Of a DNA stretch of 64,000 nt, positions 1-12,200 are shown one piece after another (the first letter of the stretch is position 1; each line of letters opens with the position of its first letter). The DNA comes from Metaphire vulgaris (Eukaryota > Annelida > Clitellata > Crassiclitellata > Megascolecidae), in the NCBI GenBank assembly GCA_018105865.1, contig CM030845.1, positions 8,736,890 to 8,800,889 of the forward strand. Reading direction: 5' to 3'. The notes below the pieces were generated by a model, which saw only the letters and a program-made list of their open reading frames with translations, searched no databases and was not told the DNA's origin. A program made the translations under genes and the position numbers.

Positions 1-118
1 TTATTGAGTGATTGAGTGGCACTGGTTGTTGGGTGTGACCAGATTTCATTGAGAGAATGTTTTTGTACCTAACTACACGTACTCGGGTTTTTTCCAGACT
101 TGGAGTCGAGGCCACAAC

Positions 119-293
119 TGTTGAGGCCAAGGCGAGGCCAAGGCCAGGAGGTCCGAGGCCAAGGCCAAGGCCAGGAGGTCCGAGGCCAAGGCCAAGGCCA
201 GGAGGTCCGAGGCCAAGGCCAAGGCCAGCAGGTCCGAGGCCAAGGCCAAGGCCAGCAGGTCCGAAGTCAAGGCCAAGGCCAAGGCCAGCAGAT
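119..293. repeat. AGGCCA minisatellite, block 1
   Basis: About six units of 26 bases (GGTCCGAGGCCAAGGCCAAG...), themselves made of the hexamer AAGGCC. Frames through it are open on both strands only because the unit lacks stops; not considered coding. Confidence 0.85.
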
Positions 294-843
294 ATTTGGC
301 GTTTTGGCCAAATTTTTAGGTACATTTTGCCAAATTTTTGACAAATTTTTGGCACATTTTACATTTATTTATTTATTTGTTACATTATTTCTTCATTTCC
401 TTGGAGCCACGCCCCTGCCCCAAATGACGCCCCCGTTAAACACGAAGTCATGAAATAATGCAGAAGTGTTAAACTCTACAGTTTAATCCACAGTTGGTTG
501 CGTAGTTGGCAACTTGGAGGTTTAAGTTGAGGAGGGCCTACGAATATGAGAGTGCCCAAGGCCTACGAAGACCTTAAAACGGCCCTGCAGTAGCTACCTC
601 AGTGGAAGGGATGTACATGGACAGTGGGGTAAAATCCACCCTTTCCCTGCAAATCGCGCGCTGATCAGGGCCAACACTCGATTTGGGCAGATTAAACGTC
701 AAAATATTGAAATTTTGGGGGCCAAACAAGTGCTGGGACCCTACCCGATTTATTGGGTGCCCTGGCTCCTTATGGATTGGCGTCCATGGCAGTAAGGTCC
801 AGTATCTACTACCAACCATGTTTTAAAAATAAAATTAAAATAC

Positions 844-1034
844 CTTTTGATGTTTTGTAGCTGTTTGCCAGTCTCGTGTTTTCTATCCAGATGTTTCTTG
901 AACCCACTTGAAGTTCCTCGAGTTTCACTTATTATTTCGCGACAATGCTTGCATTTCGCGGACCACTTTCTTTCATTTATTATTTTGAAATCGGTGAAAG
1001 CAAACTTCAAAATGCTAGGCTCATTTGTGACCAT
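844..1034 (-). CDS. BED-type zinc finger exon, possibly from a hAT-related gene or relic
   Basis: On the - strand, ATG at 1034 opens a frame reading VTNEPSILKFAFTDFKIINE, KWSAKCKHCREIIS, then TRGTSSGFKKHLDRKHE: a BED finger with CxxC followed by HxxxxH and the usual aromatic residues. It ends at a good donor, CAAAAG|GTATTT. BED fingers occur in hAT transposases and in genes derived from them. I found no following exon between 1 and 843, so it may continue outside the window or be a fragment. Confidence 0.55.
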
Positions 1035-1550
1035 ATTCTTTGCTTGCGTATTTTTACTTACAAACTTTAATAGCAATAGGTACAGCAGAGATTGCTGTCA
1101 CTACGGCGCCGTTTCTTTTCCAGGTGCGACCAGTCTACAACCTCCTTAGCCTAAGCAGATGCAGCCTCGCAGGTGTCTCTGTTATACTTTAGAGACAATA
1201 AACCCCGGCCCCCTGTGAAGCCGACGCTGTCTAGAATGCAATTACTGCTCTAAAATAGACGCCATATATCCATTTAGGTTCAAGCCTTTTAATACTTTTA
1301 TTAGCAAGAAACCCAATTATCTGGTCCAAATGCCTACTTCAATCCTTGAGGCAATGTTCGCTTCAAACAATGGCAGCCTTGTCAATGCAAGCAACATAAT
1401 TACAAGCTACTAGAGCTAGCAGGAGTTCTCAGGGTCTACCGTTTGGATTGAACAGAGGACGTTTTGTTCAGGTATTATTCGTCACTTCCAACATTTTGAA
1501 TGCGCGATTTTCTTGTTTAATTCCATGGTGTGAGGGCTTGGCCTCCAGTA

Positions 1551-1745
1551 CACAAGGCCGAGGACTTGTATCCCGAGGCCAAGGCCAAGGCCAAGGCCGA
1601 GGACTTGTACCCGAGGCCAAGGCCAAGGCCAAGGCCAGCAGGTCCGAGGCCAAGGCCAAGGCCGAGGACTTGTATCCCGAGGCCAAGGCCAAGGCCAGCG
1701 TCACTTGGCCTCGAGGCACCTCGAGGCCAAGGCCACGGCCTCGAG
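1551..1745. repeat. AGGCCA minisatellite, block 2
   Basis: The same AGGCCAAGGCCA hexamer base as block 1 but with a different spacer (GAGGACTTGTAYCC) in most units and one GCAGGTCC unit shared with block 1. The two blocks are 1.3 kb apart. Confidence 0.85.
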
Positions 1746-2106
1746 GACTCCAAGTCTGGTTTTTTCTGTTCAAAGGAACACTTATTTGAGTCACAGATGT
1801 TACTATTTTCATAAATTGTTGTGTTTTATGAGACTGGTTTCGTGTTGCTTTTATACCACGGACTAAGGATGTGGAATGAGTCATTTTATTCAGTCAACTT
1901 CTGTAGCGCCTTATCATAATGTGTAGAAGTACCAGCCGTCAATGACGCACATCTTATGCTCTCAGTAAATAGTGGTTGTATTAATTATTGATACCGGTAA
2001 GTGTTTTTCATAGAAGATGTCATTGCTTCTAGGAGTCAATATTTGCTCTGATCTCATTTATTAGTAACTTACCGATATGTGCTTGTAAAGCACCTCCATC
2101 TAACAA

Positions 2107-2108
<2 letters not shown>

Positions 2109-2158
<50 letters not shown>
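2109..2158. repeat. (TA)n microsatellite
   Basis: About 24 uninterrupted TA units upstream of the first visible FGD exon. Confidence 0.95.
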
Positions 2159-2160
<2 letters not shown>

Positions 2161-2499
2161 CCTGAGAAATTGTATATTTGGTTTCTTTTTATACTTTCCA
2201 CTTTTTTATCATATGTTTACTTTGATATTCTTTAATATTCATCTTTCTCTATCACAGGAATCATTGTCGGGCTGATTTTTTACCCTTCGATGTAAATAAT
2301 TAATAAAACCTTTGACTCAATTACCAAATTGTTTAGATATATTTGACTGCACTGTCATACGCTGACATTACATTACATGAAACATTATGAGTTGGAATTT
2401 AATTAATGGCAGTTTACTTCAAGTTGCAAGTACAAGATAAATTATTTTGTGGATGATGTGTTCATAAAATGCTTGTGTAAATTTGATTTTTCATTTCAG

Positions 2500-3047
2500 A
2501 TAAAGCCTCTTTTGAAAAAATTGATGATGCTTTGAATGGACAAAGTGGTGCAAAGATCGCTACTCGATTTTGTGCCACTGGTCTCCCACGCCCAATTCCT
2601 CCAAAGCCTCAACACAAGGACAGTTGTGCAGGACGTGTTGATCATTTTTTGCTAGACCAAATGACTGTCGCCAACGAGTTGTGTGTTAATGGAACAAATT
2701 CACCGATAGTTACGTTACAAACATCAGTTGTAAGCCAAAGAAATTCTTTGCTAGAAAACTCTTCTGAAGACGACGAATCTGAAGAGATAATTCCTTCTGC
2801 CAGTGCTATAATTTTAGCAATAGAACGGGAACAATTAAAACAAGAATCATCTGGAAAGTTTGATAAGAAAAGTGGCGATGAACACAAAACTATTGGTAGA
2901 CCTTCACGATGTCAGCTTCGATCGAACTTGAAATGTGACGGTTTAAGACCAGTTCCTAACAATCCTAACAAAAAATCAGCAGATAGAAAGATACCGCCAC
3001 AAGTTCCAGCTAAGCCTTTCAAATTTGAACAGAGAAGACTTTTACTG
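2500..3047 (+). CDS. FGD: FGD N-terminal exon 1 of those visible
   Basis: Acceptor TTTCATTTCAG lies before 2500 and donor CTG|GTAAGC follows 3047. The frame is open throughout and encodes about 182 residues. The exon opens with the last two bases of a codon, so at least one upstream coding exon exists. The product is low-complexity, with an acidic serine run ([10 protein letters not shown]) and basic, proline-containing stretches near the end ([21 protein letters not shown]) that could bind SH3 domains. No named domain was recognised. It is assigned to the FGD gene because its end phase (0) joins cleanly to the next exon. Confidence 0.7.
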
Positions 3048-6000
3048 GTAAGCTTGGAGAGGAGCAGTTTAATAATTTTGGCACTTTCAAAATTATAATA
3101 AGCTTATTTTAAAACTTGTATTAGTATGCGATTATTTTTCAAGAGCTGATCTTATGTCACAATTTCCTAGAAACCTAACATTTTAATTATCCAGGTATGC
3201 TAATGTACAATAGTACATGCTGCAGAAGCTGTGCACAAACATTTTGACCTCAGAAGCCAAATTCTGTGGAAACTTCTTTTCATGGGTCATAATTCTAAGA
3301 TCAAGTGCGTGGTGCGTACTGTATGTTCCCCCCTCCGTCTAAGACTGTTACGAAATGAAACTAAATATTGGATTTTTAATAATAGAGCATGTTAGATTGT
3401 CAATTTCTGAATCGGATTTTAACTTTGTTCTGAAACCATGGGTTTCGGTTGCTGAGAATTTTTCGCTCTGTAACTTTCTTGAGGATTATCATCTGGATAG
3501 CATAAGCAGAATGATGCCAGTCTCTCGTCTACCAGAGGGTAGACGAAGTTATCTGCCTTCTAAGATAAAAAAAATTATCCTGAACTTGCATTATAAACTC
3601 TGCTAGTATTCTCAAGACACTGTCTTCTCAATACAGTTTTTTATGTCTTTGCTCATGGCCTTTGATTTGTCATTTGTTATCTGAGTCTTAATCATGGTCT
3701 TTCTGCCTTTTGTCTTTGTCACATTGCTAGTTCATAAGCTACCTAATGTAATGTAATGTAGCATTTGTATAGCACCTCTTATATTTCTACTCAGAGGCTC
3801 TCATTGTCAACATTAAAATAATACCATTGTACCTGCTAGTTCTGAGAATGTCCTCGTCCATAATTGTTGCAAATTGGATGCAAATTGTACAAAGGTTATT
3901 TCCTCAATAGTTTTCTGCTGCAAGGTTGAAGCTGCCATTGCGTACTATTAATTTACTAGCAATGAATGTCACAGAGTCGACCAGACACAGCTTATTCTGA
4001 TTGCAAAGTAGTGTCTGGCATGAGATTGTTAGGTCGTTTGGTTCATTCCTTGTACAGTATGATGAACTTTTAAGAGATATCTCAATGGGTTTCAATACAT
4101 AATTGTAATGTTTAAAATATTGAATCCTGGTTAAACGTAATCTTCGGTTTTGTTCTCTCTGAACATTATTTGGCGGTAGCGGTGATATGATGCAGAGCAA
4201 GTCTTGCTGATGTATCTTTGGGGGTTGGGGGTGGGGGGGGGCTACGTATAATTTGTGTTTCTAATTCACCGATGCGGTGTCAACATGGATTTTTAACAAC
4301 TTTATTTCAATGAAGCAAATATTTAAACAGTCTAATTAACAGAGACAGACATTTAACGATCTTCTCATAGAAAGTTCTCAACATGTCTTATACTCTAACT
4401 TACTTCCCTCTACCTGGCCTGTTACATTTCTTCTATCAGCGTTTACGAATGAGAGTCCTGCTCATCTTTAAATACGTTTATTTATGCACTGTGAGTCAGA
4501 ATAAAACATTACCATACATAATATTATTTATATAATTAGGTAACGTTTTATTCTGACTCACCGTGTAGACACATCCGTTACAAAGATGATGAGCATCAGA
4601 GTCCCTTTCACTCGACAGGCTACCTTTTATATTGGGGGGGGGGGCGGGTAGGGTGGGGGTAGTACAGGTTACCTGTCTGTCAACACCTTCCAGTTCCTAT
4701 TGGTTCACTGACATCAGATAGCCTTTGACTTCCATCCAAATACTTTGCCTTATATCACTGTAACCTCATTAGCAAGATAATTGCTAACATCTATTTAATA
4801 CAGTCATTGTGCAATTTACTCTATTCTAAAAGTTGCATTCTAGTTTATCAGGTCAGGTCAAGTTTTCATCCTTCAGCTGTGTCCAGCTATGAACTTCTCC
4901 ATGACATTTCTCCTTATATCATCTTTCCGTTAGAATGTGTTATGTTTTCATGATATATTATAGTTTATGACTTTGTCACTTGTTACTTTGACCCTTCATT
5001 TCATTTCATTAAAAGGTAGGTCCTGTACTCGAGTCCAAGCGTTGGATTCCGGTGCTTATCTCCAGTCTAGGCAATCAGCGACGTAGGTGGTATAATCCAT
5101 TAATCTGGGGTAGGTTGCCATCACTTTCCCCAGACCCATGTTTTGCCTCGCAACTTAACGCTGCTCCTCATTTTACCGCCGCCCTCTAGCGAGTAAGGCT
5201 GAGTCGACCTTAGGGCTCCTGCAGGAATTGAACCCGCGACCTTCTGCTCCATCGTACAGCATTGTTACCACTCTTCTAACTTCCATTAGGCCTACATTTA
5301 TTCATTTAGCATATGTAGTTCCCACACAGGGAGATGTTTTAAGTCAATTCAGTTGTGTCCAATTAATATTTGATGTGGTTTGTACTATATGTGCTTTACT
5401 TGTCAATAATGTTACTGACGTTGAAATCAATCACGAGCTTTGATTTTATTGAAAATTTGTTTATTTATTTTATCTTTGTTTCAGATTAGCAATGGTTCGA
5501 GCAAAATGAACTCTTTTACAAAAGAGAACGACAGTTCTGTCGGTTGTTCACTGAATTGTGGATATCTTTCTCGGGAGGTTTGTCCAGAGAAATTGCCTTC
5601 GCCAAACCAGTCGGCAGTTAGATCTCCTGAGCACTGTCCTGAATGCTGGCCACCGTTTCCTGCCTGCAGCCAAGTGGAGCATTCTTTGGCCTTGCCAGGA
5701 TCGTTATTGTCGTCCACTAGTTCTTCTGTTGATGAACACCCAAACGTCATTGATGTTCGGCCAATAGATGCTGAGCCGAGGACTTCAATTTCATTCAAAA
5801 CAGAGGATGTGGAATCTTCACAAAGTAGGTTCTCTACTGCTTTGGCAATTAAATTATCGGTAATAATTGTGACTGAATCATCAGATATTTAATCCAACTT
5901 TCTCTTTGTACAGGATTCACACCAGCTCTAGCACAGGACTGATCCTGCTGAACCTCTTAAAACTTTAATATTCATAATAACCAGGGCGCGATTTGTAGGG

Positions 6001-6165
6001 GGGAAGGGGGAATCTCCCCCCTCCACTGCCCAACTGCATCCCCCCTACTGCTACATCCCCCCACCACTACATCCCCCTACTGCTGCATTTCCCAACAACT
6101 ACATCCCCCAAGCTCGACATATTCCCTCCTACTGCTCCAGGTCACAAATCGCACCCTGATAATAA

Positions 6166-6233
<68 letters not shown>

Positions 6234-9161
6234 TCATCATATCATCATTCTTCTTATTATTTTAATCTGTTCAGTTATTGTAAAATTGAGATTTTTACAT
6301 ATGGTTATTACTGTATGATTCCAAATAGGCAATACAGTACATGAATTTCATGAGATTTTAGCAGGCTTCAAATTATGTGTCATTATACCATATGATGTTT
6401 ATGGTTTTGAGGAGGAGGAGGAGGAGGGGATGGCTGTTAAAAGCCCAAATAGAGCCAGAAATGAAGGAGAATGTGATGGCCCAACAGAGTGTATGCATGG
6501 AGAAGTACCGGTACCTTCAGGTGTTTATAGGGAAGATGAACTGAGAATGGACATTCGAAATTTACATTTGTAGAAGACAAAAGAAACATACCACCAATGA
6601 CTACCGGTAATAGCATCAACCAGGGCCGCCGAGAGGGAGGGGCAGGCGGGCAATTACACAGGGGCCCGGTGGCCTGCAGGGAGCCCAGTGATGATGATGT
6701 ATTAAAATAGTCTGAAAATGAAAATGACTGACAAGCAAAAAAAGGTCATCTTCTCGTCACGAGCACAGGGGCCCGTGGAATGTCAGGGGCCCAGGCCGAT
6801 CATATTAAGTAATCTCCTTTTTAAAAGGAGCGAGATGCAAAAAAAGGTCAACACTTTTAAACACTTGCTTGTTATGGGTAAAATGGGGGAGATGGAGAAA
6901 ATTCTGGTTTGAAAAAGACCGACAAGCAAAAAAAGGTCATCAACTTTTTCACAGACTTGTCAGGTCAGGGGGGCCCGTGACTATTTTTTGCACAGGGGCC
7001 CGCAAATTCTCTCCGTGACCCTGGCATCAACAGCATTTAGATGGGTGTGTCAGCACAGGAAGAAATTGCTTCACTTCTTGTGAAACAAACAGGAATGGAA
7101 TTGCCTTGTTTGAATCTATCATCTTGCCCAGGAAAATGAAATATGTTGAAAAAGAAGAAAATAACTAGGCAAACAATTTGTTCATACAATGAGTTTGGTT
7201 AAAATAGCATGGGGCCACTGTGTTGTGCTTCTAGGAAGTACCAGTAATGTTACTTCCTTCTTTATTGTTTGATATAAATAGCTGCATTTGAAATGGCAGT
7301 ATGTAGATAATATCATTACCGGTTAATGCTGGGTCAGTAAATTGGAAAATTTAATGAGATTATTTAATGTTCTGTGTGTGTTCTATGTATAACAACTGTT
7401 TGACACATTGCTGGTACATTGCTGTATGTTTAATTGCAGTGCCAATTTGTCTTTGCGTTTCCCGCTTTCTGATTTTCATAACAATTCACTGCCATATTTG
7501 GTTTATCTGTGTGTGCATTTCCTCCTCAGGTTTTGTTTGAAATGGGATGCGTGTTACATTATATTTGTATAACTATCAAATGAATTGCATATTTTGTTTC
7601 CATAATTATGACATTTAGACATAAGCTGCAATTTTGGGGAATTCTAGCTTCCTGTAAAATTTTCTTGAATATTATGTGCAGCTTGAGCTAGATAATGTTA
7701 GATGCAGTGGAGAACATAAATTTTCTGTAGGCTTTGTTGTACATAACAAAGATCTGATAAAGAAATTCTACATACAGGCAAAAGAAAACAGAAAATTAAA
7801 CAAATAAAGACACCGAAAGTAACTGTCGTAATATTTGTCAAGAGATGACTTGTGAAGCTGGAAACGTCTAAGAAAGTGGACGAAGAAATAGCCAGAGAAA
7901 GGCACAGCAAATTGTATTGGCTGTATTAACCCAGATTGACATAAATGGAGACAGGTTTTGGAAAAGATAAACCTGTTGAAGCAGAATGGAAGTTTATGGC
8001 AAAGTATTGCATACATTTTAAAAGAGAGATCGAAACACTTATTGGAGAAAATTAAATTTGACAGTTCTTCAACATTTTTGGTCTTGGTGTTGCTGTTGTT
8101 CCCAGATCGTGAAATTGTCCAGTTCATGAACTGTGACAAAATTGCAGTCAAACTGGGAGGTCTGGTAGACTGGTAGCCATGCATGCTCAAGAACTCATAA
8201 AATGCAAAGACATAAAGGCACTCTTCTCTGTTAAATTTCCGTTGTGCTTCATGGACACTTTGGACTGTGACTAATTGTGAGCAGGGGCGTAGCGACGGGG
8301 GTATATCGGTATATATTCCCCCCTCCCAAATCAGAGTACCTTGAAGTTTTTTTATGTGATTTACATGTGGTTATATGTGGTTTATATGGTTTATGTGATT
8401 TATAGTTAAGATTTATACCCACCCAAACTATTTATACCCTCCCAAATCAAATTCCTGGCTATGCCCCTGATTGTGAATTAGGATGCTCTGGAATTAGGTT
8501 CAAACAGTCAGCAGGTTATGGAATAAGTCCTGCAATCCAGGTTGCATTATTTATTAGCACTCTGAATAAGTCTTATGTAGTAAGAATTTAGTTGCCTGGT
8601 CTTTGGTAGTCGTCTAAGCGCAGACCGCAGGAGCTGATGGCCTGATGGGCAGCGCATGAAGTCAGTCACTGACGTGTCTCGCTGCCACTACTATTAGGCG
8701 AGCCTCACGGTCAGGGATATTTTTACAACCCCTAAAACCCTCCAACACACCCCCATCTGAGACCGACACCCCTCCCCAAACAACACTACCATTGTCCCCA
8801 ATCTGAGCCTGGCATGGCTTTTTTTTGCTTATCAGACTTTTTTCAGCAGGGGACCCCTAACATATACCAACACCCCCAAATTGATAATCCTAGAAATAAC
8901 CCTGCTCATGGTGCTGGCTAAGGTCGCAGCTAAACAAGTTGGTAATCTCCCTGAGAATTATTGGGTGGTCCCAAGTGGCCTGCTTATCAAGTGAGCATGA
9001 TGTTGTAATGGGGATTTGGCTCTTTAGGCTCCATTGGTGATAATAATTATAATTATTCCAGCCTCATGTAGGCCAATGACCAGCCCTGCCTTTAGGAGAA
9101 TGGATGACTGGAGTCCATGGGTGCTCACAGCTGATGCCAAAAAGGCAGAAGATGAAAGCAA

Positions 9162-9205
<44 letters not shown>

Positions 9206-12200
9206 GGAATAGTTTAGTTTGCTGTACAGTTGATGTTATAACCTAATTTTTTTCTCATAATCATATATTTGACATGTAACAAGATATAATTACTAACATG
9301 ATATACCATATATGTCATAAGATACAGAGGGAATAATTACAATAATGCACTGAATTCAGTGTGTAATTAGAGATTTTCAGAGGCAGTGGTGTAGCCAGGA
9401 TTTTCCCCTAAAGGGGGTTATGATTCCCAACTTCTAAAGTTCTGATAATCAAAGAAAAAGGTTATCATCATGATTCCCATGATTAACAACACAGTAAAAA
9501 TTCTGACAAGCAAAAAAGGTTGTCACTACTATATACCAGTAGGTATATACATACCGGTATATACTATTGCATAGGTATATTATGAGCACATACAATTATA
9601 TTGGTATGCATTTTTCATTTTGATCGGACAGCCAAGGGGGTTTTAACCCCCCAAAACCCCAACCACTGCTCAGAGGTCTTGGCTCCAAGCAGTGTGGTTT
9701 AAGTTAACTGTAATTGTAACTGAAATATCAGTTAACTGAAAAATAACAAATCAGTTAACTGTAACTGTGACTATAGCTGAAAAATACCAATAACTGTAAC
9801 TGTAACTGAAAAATAAATAACTGAAATAGTTAAAATAACTGAAAAATGACAAACTTGAGAAGTCAAACACCACAGAAAAAGATCTTTGATTGAACACATT
9901 GTAACTCTTGATCTTCTACTTAAATTATTTATGTCATGTTTTGATGGACATGCATGTGAAAATATGGACATATAAGTAGATTTTTCAATCAGTTAAAGAG
10001 AATATAGTTGTTTCTTATTAAGAAAAACCATCCAAATTTCATTAACATGTTCAATGGCGATTAACTGAAAGTAACTGAAAAATAATTAACTGTAACTGAA
10101 ACTTTAACTACAAAATGACAATAACCTTTAACTGTAACTATAACTGGAGATTAATTTCAATAACTTTTAACTGTAACTGTAACTGAAAAATAATCAATAA
10201 CTGAAACCACACTGACTCCAAGAGACAATTGAATATTTTGTCAGAAAGACATTTTAAAGACCTATCATTTGGATGAGTCTTTCTGATAGGCTGTGAGTCT
10301 GCAACTTATAGTTGATAGGCCTTTTAGTCTAAAACCAAATAGATAGGAAGTGGTGTCAGATTTTATGCATTTTATACCAAAGGCAAGTTGTTATGTAGTT
10401 TCCCAGAGAGGGTGCATCCAGATTATTTACCGGTAATTATATTATTGTTGCCAATTATGTTATATTGGCTGCTGAATACTGTCTGCCAATCCTGAGCTAT
10501 TGGCCTTGGCTTGAATTACTGTTAAGTGGAGTTAATAATTCAGTAATTCAAAATTTATATCTTTCACTTTTGCACAACTTAATAATCGTGTATATTTTGT
10601 TTCTAAGCATTTTTCGAAACTCGGTCGTCGTCTCGATCGACGTCACCGACTTCTAGTCCTGTTCCAGTCTACAGTCAGCGTGTCACGCGCAGGAAGGAAT
10701 CTGTCAGGCCCACAGATGTTGCCTTTCGTAGATCGCGCTCAGCCGAAGTGCCTGCGTCTTGCCGCAAGAGCCTTTCTGGGCGTACAGCGCAGCAAGCAAG
10801 TGGTGAGTCAGGGGGTCATCCCGAGAATAAAATGGCATCTGTACTTTGACGCGTGTACTCCAGATGTTTTGGTTTTTATTTGAGAGGTGCAGTTTTGCAG
10901 TCTTGTGTGCAGTTCTTTGCACAGGACTTAGAGCTACACAGAGCATCCTTTGGCATAAATGTGTTTCTGTGGCGGTGGATATTATTATTACTATACCTGC
11001 AGGAGAGCTACTTGATGTATAGTCATATTTTTGGCATCCGACCTGCCTTGGTCACATGCAATTAACCAAACTATCAAATTAAATCTAGTGCTGTTACGGC
11101 TAACTGAACCAAACCGAAACCACGGTATTTTGGTAAAAACCGAACCGAAACCGCGGTTTTGACCATGCAAATTTGGACGGTTTTTTTTCTTAGAGAATAG
11201 CAAATACAATGCATGATTGTGCACGACTTTAAGTCACATTCTCTTCTCAGTTAATGCAATTGCCAATAGGCCCAATTTTAAACTCGGCATGATTTAAGGT
11301 GGCTTAGGAGGCATTACTGCATGTGTGAAAGCCACTAGGGGCACTAACGGGGCTTGAACCCGTTCCGTTATAGCCTGACACTACATCACGTAACTCACTC
11401 TGCCATCTTGCTACATAAGAGTAAATCTACATAAAATGTATATCACTTTCTCATAGGCAGTGCTAAGCAGGAGCCTCATTGACCCATCACAGCACAGCTG
11501 CTAGCATAAACAAAGACCAATAGAAAGCAATTACAGAATTAAAAAGTAAAAACCAGCAGCAGCAACACAAAATAAAGGGTCTAATACAGATCGGCCAGGA
11601 TATTTCTAGGAAGAATTAACATTTATAAAGGCAGTGAACCTCAGGAAATTATCATATTGTAGAGTTCTTTGCTTATAAAATGCTGTGTCAAAGGTGAAAT
11701 ATTCAAATGATTTTTTTTGAAAATGTGAACAACTGAATAACAAATGTACACACTTGATTTAAAGAGCATAGCTAAATCATTAAGAAATTGACAAGAATAC
11801 AATGAGAACTCTGACATTCTTATACTAAGTTTGATCAATCTTATCTGAAGTCATACTTAATAGAAGGACTATACACTGTATGTGCAGCTAGCCAACTGCA
11901 GTTGACATCTATAATTAAACTTAATTACCAGAGTTAAGGCAACTAAAATTCAAGTACATCTGACAGCCTTCAACTACACGTGACTTCAGTTTCAAGTCGT
12001 CAGGCAATGGGACAAACACTTATTTTAAAATGCTATACCATGCCGCATTATAACTATACTTCTTTCTAAAACTGGCACTGCTCGACACTACAAATGAAGC
12101 CATTTGAAAATTGTTTTTACTAATTTCAATAATGACATCAGACTCTGACTCGTCATAGAGACATAGACATGACAGAAGAACAACGCTTTCGTTATTTTTA

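Noticed and set aside
57..453. Open frames rich in RPRPGGPRP or QGQGQEVRG
   Set aside because: Produced by the AGGCCA minisatellite, which lacks stops in several frames on both strands; no start context, domain or splice link.
7768..8190. 140-residue - strand frame
   Set aside because: No domain, no splice partner, AT-rich composition like the intron; possible old TE fragment only.
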